A stretch of 57,772 nucleotides of DNA from Streptococcus oralis (GTDB lineage Bacteria; Bacillota; Bacilli; Lactobacillales; Streptococcaceae). Numbering within the stretch: position 1 is the stretch's first letter; each line of letters opens with the position of its first letter. Position numbers and translations under genes: made by a program. The stretch spans positions 1-57,772 of the forward strand of contig NZ_JAHZPJ010000016.1 of NCBI RefSeq assembly GCF_019929345.1, read 5' to 3'. Shown here in pieces: positions 16,916 through 27,642 of this stretch. A model generated the notes under the pieces. That model was not told where the DNA came from. It saw nothing but the letters and a program-made list of their open reading frames with translations, and made no database searches.

Positions 16916-16943
16916 TTGACAAAACAAAAATATAGTATATAAT
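16916..16943 (+). promoter_or_regulatory. Promoter of the NAD salvage operon
   Basis: TTGACA (16916-16921) and TATAAT (16938-16943) are 16 bases apart. The 50 bases between the -10 box and the nadR start are almost pure A/T. An operator for the NUDIX-type regulator of this operon could lie there, but I see no clear palindrome. Confidence 0.8.
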
Positions 16944-16993
16944 AAAAACATAGAAAATAAAAATATTAAAAATTATAAAAAGGTAAAATATTT

Positions 16994-18052
16994 ATGAAAA
17001 AGAAAACAGCAGTGGTATTTGGGACCTTTGCCCCTCTCCATCAAGGGCATATCGATCTGATACAGCGAGCCAAGCGTCGGTGTGACCAGGTCTGGGTAGT
17101 CGTTTCAGGCTACGAGGGAGACCGAGGAGAGCAGGTAGGTTTAAGTCTTCAAAAACGATTTCGCTATATCCGAGAAGCTTTTCGTGATGACGAGTTGACC
17201 TCTGTCTGCAAGCTGGATGAGACCAACCTTCCCCGTTACCCTATGGGCTGGCAGGAGTGGTTGGACCAGATGTTAGCGGAGATTTCCTATGATGAAACCC
17301 AGCAAGAACTGACTTTTTTTGTGGGAGAAGAAGACTACCAGCAAGAGCTATCTAAGCGTGGATTTGGCACTGTCTTGCAAGAAAGAAAGTTTGGTATCTC
17401 AGCGACTATGATTCGAGAAAATCCAAGCAAATATTGGAAATATATCGCTCAGCCCTTCCGTCGTCAGTTTACAAAGAAAGTGTTGATTATGGGAAGTGCA
17501 AGTAATGGGAAGACTACTTTAGCAAAAGATTTGGCAAGGTATTATGATGCGCCCGTCAGTCTGGAATACGCGCGTGAGTACCAGATTAAAAACAATGTCC
17601 GCGACGATGAATTGACTCCAAAGGATTATTATTATCTCCTTTTAGGGCAGTATGACCAGACCTCCAAGTTAATCGATAGCAATGCCAATAGAGGCCTAGT
17701 GATAGCCGATACCAACTCCTTGGTAACCAAGGGTTACTATGACTATTACATGGAGACTGAGGATCAGGGGGACTTATCAGGAGAAACCTTTGACAATCTC
17801 TTTGTCTCTATCTTGGCCAAGGAAAAATGGGACTTGATTCTCTTTGTGCAACCTGTTGGCTCCTATGTCAATGACGGATTTAGAGATATGACCATGGCAG
17901 AAGACCACATTCGCTACAGTTTTTCCCAGCATTTGGATCAGATGAGAGAGCGATATTTAACGAATATTCCTTTAGTTTATCTAGCGGAGGATTATCTAGG
18001 CAATTATGAAGCAGCCAAAGTGGCTATTGATGCCATTTACCAAGCAGATTAG
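16994..18052 (+). CDS. nadR: NadR, NMN adenylyltransferase / ribosylnicotinamide kinase
   Basis: The 352-residue bifunctional enzyme has an N-terminal nucleotidyltransferase (1-155) with GTFAPLHQGH and the late ISATMIREN, and a C-terminal kinase (about 165-350) with Walker A GSASNGKTT. It phosphorylates nicotinamide riboside and joins NMN to AMP to make NAD. Unlike enterobacterial NadR it has no N-terminal helix-turn-helix, so it is an enzyme only. It is first in the operon with the riboside transporter PnuC; AAAAGG lies before the ATG. Confidence 0.93.
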   Translation: MKKKTAVVFGTFAPLHQGHIDLIQRAKRRCDQVWVVVSGYEGDRGEQVGLSLQKRFRYIREAFRDDELTSVCKLDETNLPRYPMGWQEWLDQMLAEISYDETQQELTFFVGEEDYQQELSKRGFGTVLQERKFGISATMIRENPSKYWKYIAQPFRRQFTKKVLIMGSASNGKTTLAKDLARYYDAPVSLEYAREYQIKNNVRDDELTPKDYYYLLLGQYDQTSKLIDSNANRGLVIADTNSLVTKGYYDYYMETEDQGDLSGETFDNLFVSILAKEKWDLILFVQPVGSYVNDGFRDMTMAEDHIRYSFSQHLDQMRERYLTNIPLVYLAEDYLGNYEAAKVAIDAIYQAD

Positions 18053-18061
18053 GAGAAAATT

Positions 18062-18841
18062 ATGAAAAAGCTAACTGAAAAAATCACACAATTTATCGAA
18101 AACTTTAAAAATGTCCATGCAGAAGCCCGCAAGATCGGTTTTGCAGGAATCATGCGCCTGCTCTGGAAAGATCTCTTTGTCGGCCGTAGCCTTGTCCAGT
18201 GGTTGTATTTCATCGCCCTGTCAAGTGTTCCCTTGATCTTGGAATTCACTCAAAATACGGAAAGTCATGACTGGCTGAGCTTGTTTGCATCCTGGACTGG
18301 TATTGTCTGTGTTATCTTGGTAGCAGAAGGGCGTGCGAGCAATTATCTCTTTGGGGCCATTAACTCGGCTATCTACTTGATCTTGGCCATGAATGCGACT
18401 TTTTATGGCGAAGTTTTGACGACTGTTTACTTCTTTGTCATGCAGCCAATTGGTCTCTATGCTTGGCTGTCCAATCGTATCAATGAACAGGAAAAACCAG
18501 AAGAATCCCACTTTGAAGCTAAGAAATTATCTGTTCTTGACTGGCTCAAGTACTTGGCCTTGACTGCCATTATCTGGATTGGTATGGGCTTGGCTTACCA
18601 AAGTATCAATAGCGCTCGCCCTTTCCGTGATAGTGTTACCGATGCGACCAATGGTGTTGGTCAGCTCTTGATGACACGTCTCTACCGTGAACAATGGATT
18701 TTCTGGATTGCAACAAATCTCTTTAGTATTTATCTCTGGTGGGGTGAAAATATCCACATCCAAGGGATGTACTGGGTATACACGCTCAATAGTCTAGTGG
18801 GTTGGTACCAATGGACTAAGGCAGTTCGAAAGGAGGCATAA
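18062..18841 (+). CDS. pnuC: PnuC, nicotinamide riboside transporter
   Basis: The 259-residue membrane protein has about seven hydrophobic segments and the PnuC signature region near the end (WWGENIHIQGMYWVYTLNSL, then WYQW). It carries nicotinamide riboside down its gradient; phosphorylation by NadR traps it inside the cell. It follows nadR by nine bases, with AGGAG before the ATG. Confidence 0.93.
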   Translation: MKKLTEKITQFIENFKNVHAEARKIGFAGIMRLLWKDLFVGRSLVQWLYFIALSSVPLILEFTQNTESHDWLSLFASWTGIVCVILVAEGRASNYLFGAINSAIYLILAMNATFYGEVLTTVYFFVMQPIGLYAWLSNRINEQEKPEESHFEAKKLSVLDWLKYLALTAIIWIGMGLAYQSINSARPFRDSVTDATNGVGQLLMTRLYREQWIFWIATNLFSIYLWWGENIHIQGMYWVYTLNSLVGWYQWTKAVRKEA

Positions 18842-18842
18842 G

Positions 18843-19616
18843 ATGGCAGACATAAAGATTCCAGCCGGGATGACGGAAAAAGAATATTATGAAATCCATG
18901 CCAGTCAGGAGGAGTTTTTAGACTGGTACTACAAGCAGGAACTCCCTCAATATGAAAAACCAAGTGTGACAGTGGATATGGTAGCCTACTGCTTTGTCGA
19001 AGGAAAGATCAAGCTCCTGCTGATCCGTCGCAAGGCTCACCCCTATCAGAACTGTTTAGCCTTAGTTGGAGGCTTTATGGACAAGGGAGAAGATGCTGCA
19101 CATGCCTGTCAACGCGAGGTGAGAGAAGAAGTCAATCTCGATCTTCCTTTGGAGAAAATCGAGCAATTGATGACGGTATCGACCCCCGGGCGTGACCCCC
19201 GGGGCTGGACAGTGACCATTGCCCACTTAGTGTACCTACCTAGTCGTGCCTTAGACCTCGTTCAGGCAGGAGATGATGCCAAGGATGTCGTTTTCGTAGA
19301 TGTCGATTTTCAGACAGGCAAATGTTTCCTAGAGGGAGTCGAGTTGAAGGAGCAAGCCTTCGCCTTTGACCATTATGCCATTATCCAAGAATCCATCAAA
19401 CGAATCCAAGGTCGTCTTGACTGGAATCCAACCTTCCTCTATCTGCTAGAGGAGGAGTTCACTGTCTATGAAGGGACTGAACTGGTCAATCTCATCAATC
19501 CCGGTCGGCCCATCGTCAGCAATAACTTTCTCGTAAAATACGGAGAATATGTAGAAGAAGTCGGACTCAAACGAGTGCCCAAAAAGAAACCAAGAAAAAC
19601 CTATCGATTGAAATAA
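18843..19616 (+). CDS. NUDIX protein with C-terminal winged helix, NrtR-like
   Basis: The 257-residue protein has a NUDIX domain (about 40-180) and a C-terminal region (180-257; LVNLINPGRPIVSNNFLVKYG) like the winged helix of NrtR regulators, which sense ADP-ribose and control NAD genes. The NUDIX box is intact (GFMDKGE, seven residues, REVREEV), so it may still hydrolyse ADP-ribose, whereas many NrtR proteins have lost this. It is cotranscribed with nadR and pnuC, which fits NAD control. A simple ADP-ribose pyrophosphatase is the alternative. Confidence 0.8.
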   Translation: MADIKIPAGMTEKEYYEIHASQEEFLDWYYKQELPQYEKPSVTVDMVAYCFVEGKIKLLLIRRKAHPYQNCLALVGGFMDKGEDAAHACQREVREEVNLDLPLEKIEQLMTVSTPGRDPRGWTVTIAHLVYLPSRALDLVQAGDDAKDVVFVDVDFQTGKCFLEGVELKEQAFAFDHYAIIQESIKRIQGRLDWNPTFLYLLEEEFTVYEGTELVNLINPGRPIVSNNFLVKYGEYVEEVGLKRVPKKKPRKTYRLK

Positions 19617-19621
19617 AAAGT

Positions 19622-19646
19622 GAGGTCGGGAACTTTTCCTGACCTC
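19622..19646. terminator. Terminator, probably serving both strands
   Basis: GAGGTCGGGA pairs with TCCTGACCTC around ACTTT-like bases. T-rich ends occur on both strands, and the gene on the other strand ends 41 bases away. Confidence 0.65.
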
Positions 19647-19686
19647 TTTATGTACCATCATGAGATGGCTTTCTGTTACAACTGTA

Positions 19687-19917
19687 TTAGGGGTGGCTAT
19701 CTTTCTTAGGATTACTCAATATGTGAGTAAAGAAGTCTTTGTATCGATACTTGAGATAGTTCTCATGTAAAAATAACAAAGCGATATAAACAATCATAAA
19801 GATTGTAGTCAGATAGAAGACATCAAATGCAGTTCGCGCATAGTAAGTGGCTGATTGATAAGAGCCAATAGCTCCCAAAATCAACCAAGGAAGATACTTG
19901 TAATACTTATTTAACAT
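19687..19917 (-). CDS. Small two-helix membrane protein
   Basis: The 76-residue protein has two hydrophobic segments (about 10-22 and 32-49) and a basic, His/Tyr-containing tail. On the minus strand AGGAGGT lies nine bases before the ATG, which supports a real gene. No family is recognised. It is alone between two convergent or divergent units. Confidence 0.65.
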   Translation of the reverse strand: MLNKYYKYLPWLILGAIGSYQSATYYARTAFDVFYLTTIFMIVYIALLFLHENYLKYRYKDFFTHILSNPKKDSHP

Positions 19918-20048
19918 GAGAGTGCACCTCCTATATTCTATTTCAATGTTATTATATTCCTTTATCTAATGCAATGCAAGCGATTACACAAGAGCGATGC
20001 AAAAAATAGGACTCTAATCTAAGAAATTTTCTATTTTTTCGTTTCAAT

Positions 20049-20056
20049 TACGAATA
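20049..20056 (+). promoter_or_regulatory. Exact cin-box (ComX promoter) upstream of lipoprotein gene
   Basis: TACGAATA is the perfect consensus of the ComX element and is preceded by a T-rich stretch (20029-20045), as in known late competence promoters. It lies 124 bases before the lipoprotein ATG and upstream of a separate sigma-A promoter, so the gene may have constitutive and competence-induced starts. Confidence 0.6.
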
Positions 20057-20099
20057 GAAATAGTAGAGAGAAATTTTTTAAAATAGTTTCTCTAAATAG

Positions 20100-20128
20100 T
20101 TGACAGATTCAAAACCCAATGTTACAAT
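20100..20128 (+). promoter_or_regulatory. Sigma-A promoter of the lipoprotein gene
   Basis: TTGACA (20100-20105) and TACAAT (20123-20128) are 17 bases apart. The -10 box lies within TGTTAC-five bases-TATTAC (20120-20136), close to the WalR/VicR motif TGTWAH-N5-TGTWAH with one mismatch. AATGTTACAA recurs at 20161-20170 just before the ribosome site. Confidence 0.7.
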
Positions 20129-20180
20129 TATATTACAAAAAGATTTCTTAACATTTCAAAAATGTTACAAAGGAGTAAAA

Positions 20181-20864
20181 ATGAAAAAGAAAACCTATAT
20201 CAAATTGATGGCGGCGACTGTATTGGCTTCTACCTTGCTACTAGGAGCTTGTGGAAATAAAAACGAAACCACTCAAACCAGCAGCTCTGCCAAGACAAGT
20301 CAATCATCAAGTTCTAAAGCAGCTTCTTCTAGCAAAGAAAGCAAGACCCAAAAATCTTCAAGCTCAGCTTCATCTGAAAAGGCTCAGGCATCTTCTGGTC
20401 AGTCTTCTACAACGGCAGATCAGTCACAAGCGAAACCAGCACCTGAAACAAGACAAGAACAAGTAGCTCCTAGTCAACAAGCTCCATCTCAGGCACCTTC
20501 AACTCAGCAAGGTTCTCAAGCCCAGTCTAACCAGTCAGGCTATGATCCAACAACTGACCGCAAACTTCAAGACAAGCAAGCAGAACACAACAAACGCTAC
20601 AAGGGTGTTTTAACCATGGTCGATGGTGACTTCTCAGCAGCTGCAGGCAACTGGAAGGGAGCGAATGGCGAAACTATTACAGTTTCATCAGGAGGCCAAT
20701 TTACAGTAGAAACTGCAGATGGAAAGAAAGAAAACTATTCTATCAGAGGCTACTCTTACACCCTTGATGATGGCAAGTATAATGCCAAAATCGGTGGAGG
20801 AAAAATCATCCAAATTACAACAGGTGCGGATGGTAAAGTTTCAAGTGTTGCCTTGATTCAATAA
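20181..20864 (+). CDS. Surface lipoprotein with Ser/Gln-rich linker and DUF6287-like domain
   Basis: ATG 20181 follows AAAGGAG; the frame from 20100 runs through the promoter and is not used. The 227-residue product has a lipobox (LLLGACG), a long low-complexity Ser/Ala/Lys then Gln/Pro/Ser-rich linker (about 30-120) and a folded C-terminus (about 135-227) with GDFSAAAGNWKGANGETITV, the DUF6287 pattern. It should be tethered to the outer membrane face with the domain reaching into the wall. Function is unknown. Regulation may involve ComX and WalR (see the sites upstream). Confidence 0.8.
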   Translation: MKKKTYIKLMAATVLASTLLLGACGNKNETTQTSSSAKTSQSSSSKAASSSKESKTQKSSSSASSEKAQASSGQSSTTADQSQAKPAPETRQEQVAPSQQAPSQAPSTQQGSQAQSNQSGYDPTTDRKLQDKQAEHNKRYKGVLTMVDGDFSAAAGNWKGANGETITVSSGGQFTVETADGKKENYSIRGYSYTLDDGKYNAKIGGGKIIQITTGADGKVSSVALIQ

Positions 20865-20887
20865 TAGTATCTAGGATTTCCTAGGAT

Positions 20888-20923
20888 AAAAAAACCGTAA
20901 ACTCAAGCGAGTTACGGTTTTTT
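20888..20923. terminator. Bidirectional terminator
   Basis: AAAAAACCGTAA pairs with TTACGGTTTTTT, with CTC/GAG inside. It serves both the lipoprotein gene and dusB, which converge here. Confidence 0.9.
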
Positions 20924-20928
20924 GTGTA

Positions 20929-21909
20929 TTAAGCTTTATCTAATTGCAATAGAGCTTCAATCTCTGCCAGGGTGCTAGCTTGGGAAATGGCTCCACGAAG
21001 TTTGGCAGCGCCAGATGTTCCTCGGAGATAGTGAGGAGCGAGGCCGCGGAATTCACGAACGGCTACGTTTTCTCCTTTGAGGTTAATCAAGCGTTTCAAA
21101 TGTTCGTAGGCGATTTTCATCTTGTCTTCAAATGTCAGGTCAGGGAGAATTTCTCCAGTTTCAAAGTAGTGGTTGATCTGGTTGAAGAGGTAGGGATTTC
21201 CCATGGCTGCGCGGCCAATCATAACAGCGTCAGCACCAACTTCTTCGATACGTTGTTTGGCTTCTTGGACAGTGCGGATGTCACCGTTAGCGATGAATGG
21301 AATCTTTGTCAGAGCTTGGGCAACCTTGTGAAGGGTCTCAAGGTCCGCATGGCCAGTATACATTTGCTCGCGTGTACGACCGTGCATAGCAAGGGCAGAA
21401 ACACCTGCAGCCTCAGCAGCGAGGGCATTCTCCACGGCTAGGGATGGATCAGACCAGCCTGTACGCATTTTGACAGTGAGGGGGATATCAAGGACAGATT
21501 GGACCTTGTTGATAATAGAGTAGATCTTGTCTGGATCCTTGAGCCACATAGCGCCAGCTTCATTCTTCACGATTTTGTTAACTGGGCAACCCATGTTGAT
21601 ATCGACGATATCAGTCTTGGTGTTTTCTTGGATGAATTCTGCTGCGCGTGCGAGGCTGTCTTCATCGCTACCAAAAAGTTGGATAGAAACAGGGTTCTCT
21701 CCTTCATCGATATGAAGCATATGTAGGGTTTTTTCGTTGTTGTATTGGATTCCCTTGTCAGAGACCATTTCCATGACAACGAGTCCAGCTCCGAGCTCTT
21801 TTGCGATGGTACGAAAGGCTGAGTTGGTGACACCAGCCATGGGTGCTAAAACAGTACGATTGGGAATCTCAACATTGCCAATCATAAAGGGTGTATTAAG
21901 ATTTGTCAC
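20929..21909 (-). CDS. dusB: DusB-type tRNA dihydrouridine synthase
   Basis: The start is GTG 21909, nine bases after GGAGG; the frame opens earlier but inside hslO. The 326-residue FMN enzyme has [14 protein letters not shown] at the N-terminus, the catalytic-Cys region [12 protein letters not shown] (~100), KMRTGW and the FMN phosphate-binding [15 protein letters not shown] (~230). It reduces uridines in the tRNA D-loop. It overlaps the end of hslO by 14 bases, so the two are one operon. Confidence 0.92.
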   Translation of the reverse strand: MTNLNTPFMIGNVEIPNRTVLAPMAGVTNSAFRTIAKELGAGLVVMEMVSDKGIQYNNEKTLHMLHIDEGENPVSIQLFGSDEDSLARAAEFIQENTKTDIVDINMGCPVNKIVKNEAGAMWLKDPDKIYSIINKVQSVLDIPLTVKMRTGWSDPSLAVENALAAEAAGVSALAMHGRTREQMYTGHADLETLHKVAQALTKIPFIANGDIRTVQEAKQRIEEVGADAVMIGRAAMGNPYLFNQINHYFETGEILPDLTFEDKMKIAYEHLKRLINLKGENVAVREFRGLAPHYLRGTSGAAKLRGAISQASTLAEIEALLQLDKA

Positions 21910-22768
21910 GAATGAGTTCCTCCAGGTCGTTTTCATCAAAGTTGTAAGTTGTTTGGCAGAATTGGCAAGTGATTTCTGCCCCGTGGTCTTCCTCTTTCAT
22001 TTCCTCAAGGTCTGAGCGTGGAAGGCTGGCAAGAGCGTTCATAAAACGGTCTTTGCTGCAGTCACATTGGAAACGGATTTCTTCTTCAGATAGACGTTTG
22101 TAGGATTCGTCACCATAAATAGCCTTGAGGAGAGCTTCGATATGGTCATCACTTTCCAGAAGGGTTGAGATGGCAGGCATTTCTTGGATGCGTTTTTCAA
22201 AGCGGGCAATCTCTTCTTCCTTGGCCTCTGGCAATACTTGGAGAAGGAAGCCACCAGCGACTTTGACCTTGTCGTCTTTATCCAAAAGAACATTGAGGCC
22301 GACTGCTGAAGGTGTTTGTTGACTTTCTGTCAGGTAGTAGGCCAAGTCTTCACCGATCTCCCCAGAGATGAGAGGAGTCATGGAGTTGTAAGGATTTCCA
22401 GTACCGTAGTCTGTAATAACGAGGAATTGACCGTTTCCAACAAAAGGTCCAACAAGGACTTCACCAGTTGCAGTCTTTTTGATGTCAACGCCAGGATTTT
22501 GCACATAGCCTTTGACATTTCCCTTGGTATCTGCGACTGTGATGATGGCACCGAGAGAGCTCGTTCCAAGAACTTTAACCGTTAACTTGGTATTTCCTTT
22601 TTCATTGGCTGCGAGAATTTGGCTAGCGATAAGGGTACGGCCAAGTGCAACAGTTGAACTGGCTTGAGTTTGATGTTTTTCTTGAGCAGTGCGGACGGTT
22701 TCAGTGCTATCAAGGACAAAAGCACGAAAGGCTCCGCTTTCTGATATAGTTTTAATAATTTTATCCAT
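21896..22768 (-). CDS. hslO: Hsp33, redox-activated chaperone
   Basis: The 290-residue protein has the zinc-binding cysteines CDC (~235) and CQFC (~268) near its C-terminus. In this family these release zinc and form disulfides under oxidative and heat stress, turning on the holdase. The N-terminal domain contains [12 protein letters not shown]. It is followed by, and overlaps, dusB. Confidence 0.95.
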   Translation of the reverse strand: MDKIIKTISESGAFRAFVLDSTETVRTAQEKHQTQASSTVALGRTLIASQILAANEKGNTKLTVKVLGTSSLGAIITVADTKGNVKGYVQNPGVDIKKTATGEVLVGPFVGNGQFLVITDYGTGNPYNSMTPLISGEIGEDLAYYLTESQQTPSAVGLNVLLDKDDKVKVAGGFLLQVLPEAKEEEIARFEKRIQEMPAISTLLESDDHIEALLKAIYGDESYKRLSEEEIRFQCDCSKDRFMNALASLPRSDLEEMKEEDHGAEITCQFCQTTYNFDENDLEELIRDKS

Positions 22769-22898
22769 AGCTACTATTTTAGCATAAAAATGCCCAAAGG
22801 GGGAGTCGTGTGTTTGCTGTCAATTTTTAATCGTTTAATGTGTGATAATAGGTGTTAGGATTTCGAGGGAAAGGAATAGATTTTATTCATCTTTTACC

Positions 22899-22919
22899 TT
22901 AGCTTAAAATAAGCTAAAA
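22899..22919. promoter_or_regulatory. Palindrome upstream of the dlt operon, possible CiaR site
   Basis: TTAGCTTA (22899-22906) and TAAGCTAA (22910-22917) form a perfect inverted repeat. On the minus strand 22903-22919 reads TTTTAG-five bases-TTTAAG, one mismatch from the CiaR repeat TTTAAG-N5-TTTAAG. A weak promoter (TTGAAA 22945-22950, TAAAAT 22969-22974, 18-base spacer) lies just downstream. The rest of 22769-23042 shows no gene. Confidence 0.45.
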
Positions 22920-23042
22920 TGAATCTTGAAGTGACGGTAAACAGTTGAAAATTAGGAGGATAAAGTGGTAAAATGTTAGGAAGATAAGATGCTAACAATA
23001 CATACTGATAGTTAATGGAAATAATATATTAATGGATAGCTT

Positions 23043-23174
23043 ATGAAAAAACAACGAAATTTACATGTGTTTTTAGGCCGGACGGCTCTATATTTTGTAA
23101 TCTTACTTGGTTTGCTTTATTTTTTTAGTTACCTTGGTCAGAGCCAAGGCACCTTTATTTATAATGAGTTCTAG
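23043..23174 (+). CDS. dltX: DltX, small membrane peptide of D-alanylation
   Basis: This 43-residue peptide has one membrane helix (about 15-30) and the conserved ending FIYNEF. DltX is the first gene of streptococcal dlt operons; its C-terminus is thought to relay D-alanine from DltC across the membrane with DltB. It is followed at 20 bases by dltA. Confidence 0.9.
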   Translation: MKKQRNLHVFLGRTALYFVILLGLLYFFSYLGQSQGTFIYNEF

Positions 23175-23194
23175 TTTAAAGGAGAAGAGGAACA

Positions 23195-24745
23195 GTGTCT
23201 AATAAACCGATAAAAGATATGATTGAAACGATTGAGCACTTTGCTCAAACACAACCAACATATCCTGTCTACAATGTTCTAGGTCAAGAACATACTTATG
23301 GTGATCTGAAGGCTGATTCGGATAGTTTGGCTGCAGCTATCGACCAACTAGGCTTGCCTGAGAAATCTCCAGTCGTCGTTTTTGGTGGTCAGGAATATGA
23401 GATGTTGGCTACCTTTGTAGCGCTAACTAAGTCAGGTCATGCCTACATTCCAATTGACAGCCATTCGGCCTTGGAACGAGTTTCTGCTATCGTAGAAGTT
23501 GCAGAGCCAAGCTTGATCATTGCTATCTCGGATTTTCCATTAGAGCAAACTAGCGTACCGATGCTGAATTTAGAGCAAGTCCATGAAGCTTTTGCTCAAG
23601 CTTCTAGCTACGAGATGACGCATCCAGTCAAGGGAGATGATAATTACTACATCATCTTTACTTCTGGTACGACTGGTAAGCCAAAGGGAGTGCAGATTTC
23701 CCATGACAATCTCCTCAGTTTTACCAACTGGATGATTACAGATAAAGAGTTTGCGACGCCAAGTCGTCCACAAATGCTGGCCCAACCACCTTATTCTTTT
23801 GACCTATCTGTCATGTACTGGGCACCAACCTTGGCATTAGGTGGTACGCTTTTCGCTCTTCCATCTGCCATCACACAGGATTTTAAGCAACTCTTTGCGA
23901 CCATCTTTTCATTGCCAATCGCTATCTGGACCTCAACGCCTTCCTTTGCGGATATGGCCATGTTGTCAGAAGATTTTAATAGTGAGAAAATGCCAGGAAT
24001 TACGCATTTCTACTTTGATGGTGAAGAATTGACGGTCAAAACAGCTCAAAAACTACGCGAGCGATTCCCAAATGCCCGTATTATCAATGCTTACGGTCCA
24101 ACAGAAGCAACAGTGGCTCTGTCAGCAGTTGCTGTAACAGACGAGATGTTGGCGACTCTCAAACGCCTGCCAATCGGCTATACCAAGGCCGATTCTCCGA
24201 CCTTTATCATTGATGAGGAAGGCAATAAGCTGCCAAATGGTGAACAGGGAGAAATCATTGTTTCTGGGCCAGCTGTTTCAAAAGGCTATATGAATAATCC
24301 TGAAAAAACGGCAGAAGCTTTCTTTGAATTTGAAGGACTGCCAGCCTATCACACCGGAGATGTGGGAACCATGACGGATGAAGGCTTGCTTCTCTACGGC
24401 GGACGCATGGACTTCCAGATTAAGTTTAACGGTTACCGCATTGAGCTAGAAGATGTCTCTCAAAATCTTAACAAGTCTCGCTATATTGAGTCTGCTGTTG
24501 CTGTTCCACGTTATAACAAGGATCACAAGGTGCAAAATCTACTGGCCTACGTTATTTTGAAGGACGGTGTTCGTGAGCAGTTTGAACGCGATATCGATAT
24601 TACCAAGGCTATCAAGGAAGACCTAGCAGATATCATAATGTCTTATATGATGCCATCGAAATTCCTCTATCGAGATAGTTTACCACTAACGCCTAATGGT
24701 AAAATTGATATTAAGGGCTTGATTAATGAGGTAAACAGTAGATGA
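23195..24745 (+). CDS. dltA: DltA, D-alanine:carrier protein ligase
   Basis: The GTG start at 23195 follows AAGGAG. The 516-residue adenylating enzyme has the P-loop [14 protein letters not shown] (~150), [11 protein letters not shown] (~300), YHTGD (~390) and the C-terminal Lys in PNGKIDIK. It activates D-alanine and loads it onto DltC in the cytoplasm, the first step of D-alanylation of teichoic acids, which raises resistance to cationic peptides. Confidence 0.97.
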   Translation: MSNKPIKDMIETIEHFAQTQPTYPVYNVLGQEHTYGDLKADSDSLAAAIDQLGLPEKSPVVVFGGQEYEMLATFVALTKSGHAYIPIDSHSALERVSAIVEVAEPSLIIAISDFPLEQTSVPMLNLEQVHEAFAQASSYEMTHPVKGDDNYYIIFTSGTTGKPKGVQISHDNLLSFTNWMITDKEFATPSRPQMLAQPPYSFDLSVMYWAPTLALGGTLFALPSAITQDFKQLFATIFSLPIAIWTSTPSFADMAMLSEDFNSEKMPGITHFYFDGEELTVKTAQKLRERFPNARIINAYGPTEATVALSAVAVTDEMLATLKRLPIGYTKADSPTFIIDEEGNKLPNGEQGEIIVSGPAVSKGYMNNPEKTAEAFFEFEGLPAYHTGDVGTMTDEGLLLYGGRMDFQIKFNGYRIELEDVSQNLNKSRYIESAVAVPRYNKDHKVQNLLAYVILKDGVREQFERDIDITKAIKEDLADIIMSYMMPSKFLYRDSLPLTPNGKIDIKGLINEVNSR

Positions 24746-25986
24746 TGGAGCTTTACAAACAGCTGCCTCATTTGGAACCTTATGGTGATCTTTATTATTT
24801 TTTGTATGTGATTGCTGCGACCCTACCGATATTTATCGGGCTCTTTTTCAAGAAACGTTTTGCCTGGTATGAGGTGCTGGTTAGTCTCTTCTTTATCGTC
24901 ACCATGTTGGTCGGTGGAAAGACGAATCAAATAAGCGCTCTTATCCTTTATGTTATCTGGCAAGTACTGCTTGTATCTTTCTACAAAAGGTACAGGAAAA
25001 AGCAGGATAGTAAATGGATATTTTATCTAGTTAGCTTTTTATCCCTATTGCCTATCGTCTTTGTGAAAGTATCTCCTGCTATTCATGGACCTCAATCTTT
25101 GTTTGGCTTTTTAGGGATTTCTTACTTGACCTTTCGTGCAGTTGGGGTTATCGTTGAGTTGAGAGACGGTGTCATCAAGGATTTAAAGATTTGGCAATTC
25201 TTACGTTTTCTTCTCTTTATGCCGACTTTCTCAAGTGGTCCTATTGATCGTTTTAAACGTTTCAATGAAAATTACGAGACCATTCCTGAGCGGGATGAGC
25301 TGATGGATATGCTAGAAGAGGCTGTCAAATATATCATGCTTGGCTTCCTTTATAAGTTTATCTTGGCTCACATTTTGGGAGAAACATTATTGCCTCCGCT
25401 GAAAAATTTGGCCTTGCAGACAGGTGGATTCTTTAACCATTATGCTCTTGCAGTCATGTATACCTTCGGTCTGGAGCTCTTCTTTGACTTTGCGGGCTAC
25501 TCTATGTTTGCCTTAGCAATTTCAAACTTGATGGGGATTCATAGTCCCATCAATTTTAACAAGCCCTTTTTGTCAAGGGATTTAAAAGAGTTTTGGAATC
25601 GCTGGCACATGAGTCTGTCTTTTTGGTTCCGTGACTTTGTCTTTATGCGGATGGTTATGGTGTTGACCAGAAAGAAGGTCTTTAAAAATCGCAATGTGAC
25701 TTCAAGTGTAGCCTACATTCTCAATATGCTGATTATGGGATTTTGGCATGGTGTGACCTGGTACTACATCGCCTATGGACTTTTTCATGGGATTGGGCTA
25801 GTCATCAATGACGCTTGGGTTCGTAAGAAAAAAGCGCTCAATAAAGAACGGAAAAAAGCTGGAAAGGGTTCCTTACCTGAGAATCGCTGGATTCAGTTGC
25901 TTGGCATGGTTGTCACCTTCCATGTCGTGATGGTTTCATTCTTAATCTTTTCTGGATTTTTGAATGATTTATGGTTTAAAAAATAA
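24742..25986 (+). CDS. dltB: DltB, MBOAT acyltransferase
   Basis: This 414-residue polytopic membrane protein has the MBOAT core ([12 protein letters not shown] and [18 protein letters not shown] with the catalytic His). It passes D-alanine from DltC through the membrane. Its start overlaps the dltA stop by four bases. Confidence 0.96.
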   Translation: MMELYKQLPHLEPYGDLYYFLYVIAATLPIFIGLFFKKRFAWYEVLVSLFFIVTMLVGGKTNQISALILYVIWQVLLVSFYKRYRKKQDSKWIFYLVSFLSLLPIVFVKVSPAIHGPQSLFGFLGISYLTFRAVGVIVELRDGVIKDLKIWQFLRFLLFMPTFSSGPIDRFKRFNENYETIPERDELMDMLEEAVKYIMLGFLYKFILAHILGETLLPPLKNLALQTGGFFNHYALAVMYTFGLELFFDFAGYSMFALAISNLMGIHSPINFNKPFLSRDLKEFWNRWHMSLSFWFRDFVFMRMVMVLTRKKVFKNRNVTSSVAYILNMLIMGFWHGVTWYYIAYGLFHGIGLVINDAWVRKKKALNKERKKAGKGSLPENRWIQLLGMVVTFHVVMVSFLIFSGFLNDLWFKK

Positions 25987-25996
25987 AAGGATATAA

Positions 25997-27500
<1,504 letters not shown>

Positions 27501-27508
27501 ATCGATTA

Positions 27509-27540
27509 AAAAAACTTGAACTTTTTTGTTCAGGTTTTTT
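27509..27540 (+). terminator. Terminator of the dlt operon
   Basis: AAAAAACTTGAAC pairs with GTTCAGGTTTTTT around a T-rich loop. Confidence 0.85.
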
Positions 27541-27642
27541 GGTTAAATAACGAATGTTTTATATAAAAACCAGTCAAAAGTTTTATTTTTTCTAGAAATA
27601 TCGTATAATATAAAGGAAAAAAGAAAAGAAAAGGATTTCAAA

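Noticed and set aside
17962..17972. AACGAATA sequence resembling a cin-box
   Set aside because: It is inside nadR coding sequence, lacks the first T of the consensus and has no gene start downstream.
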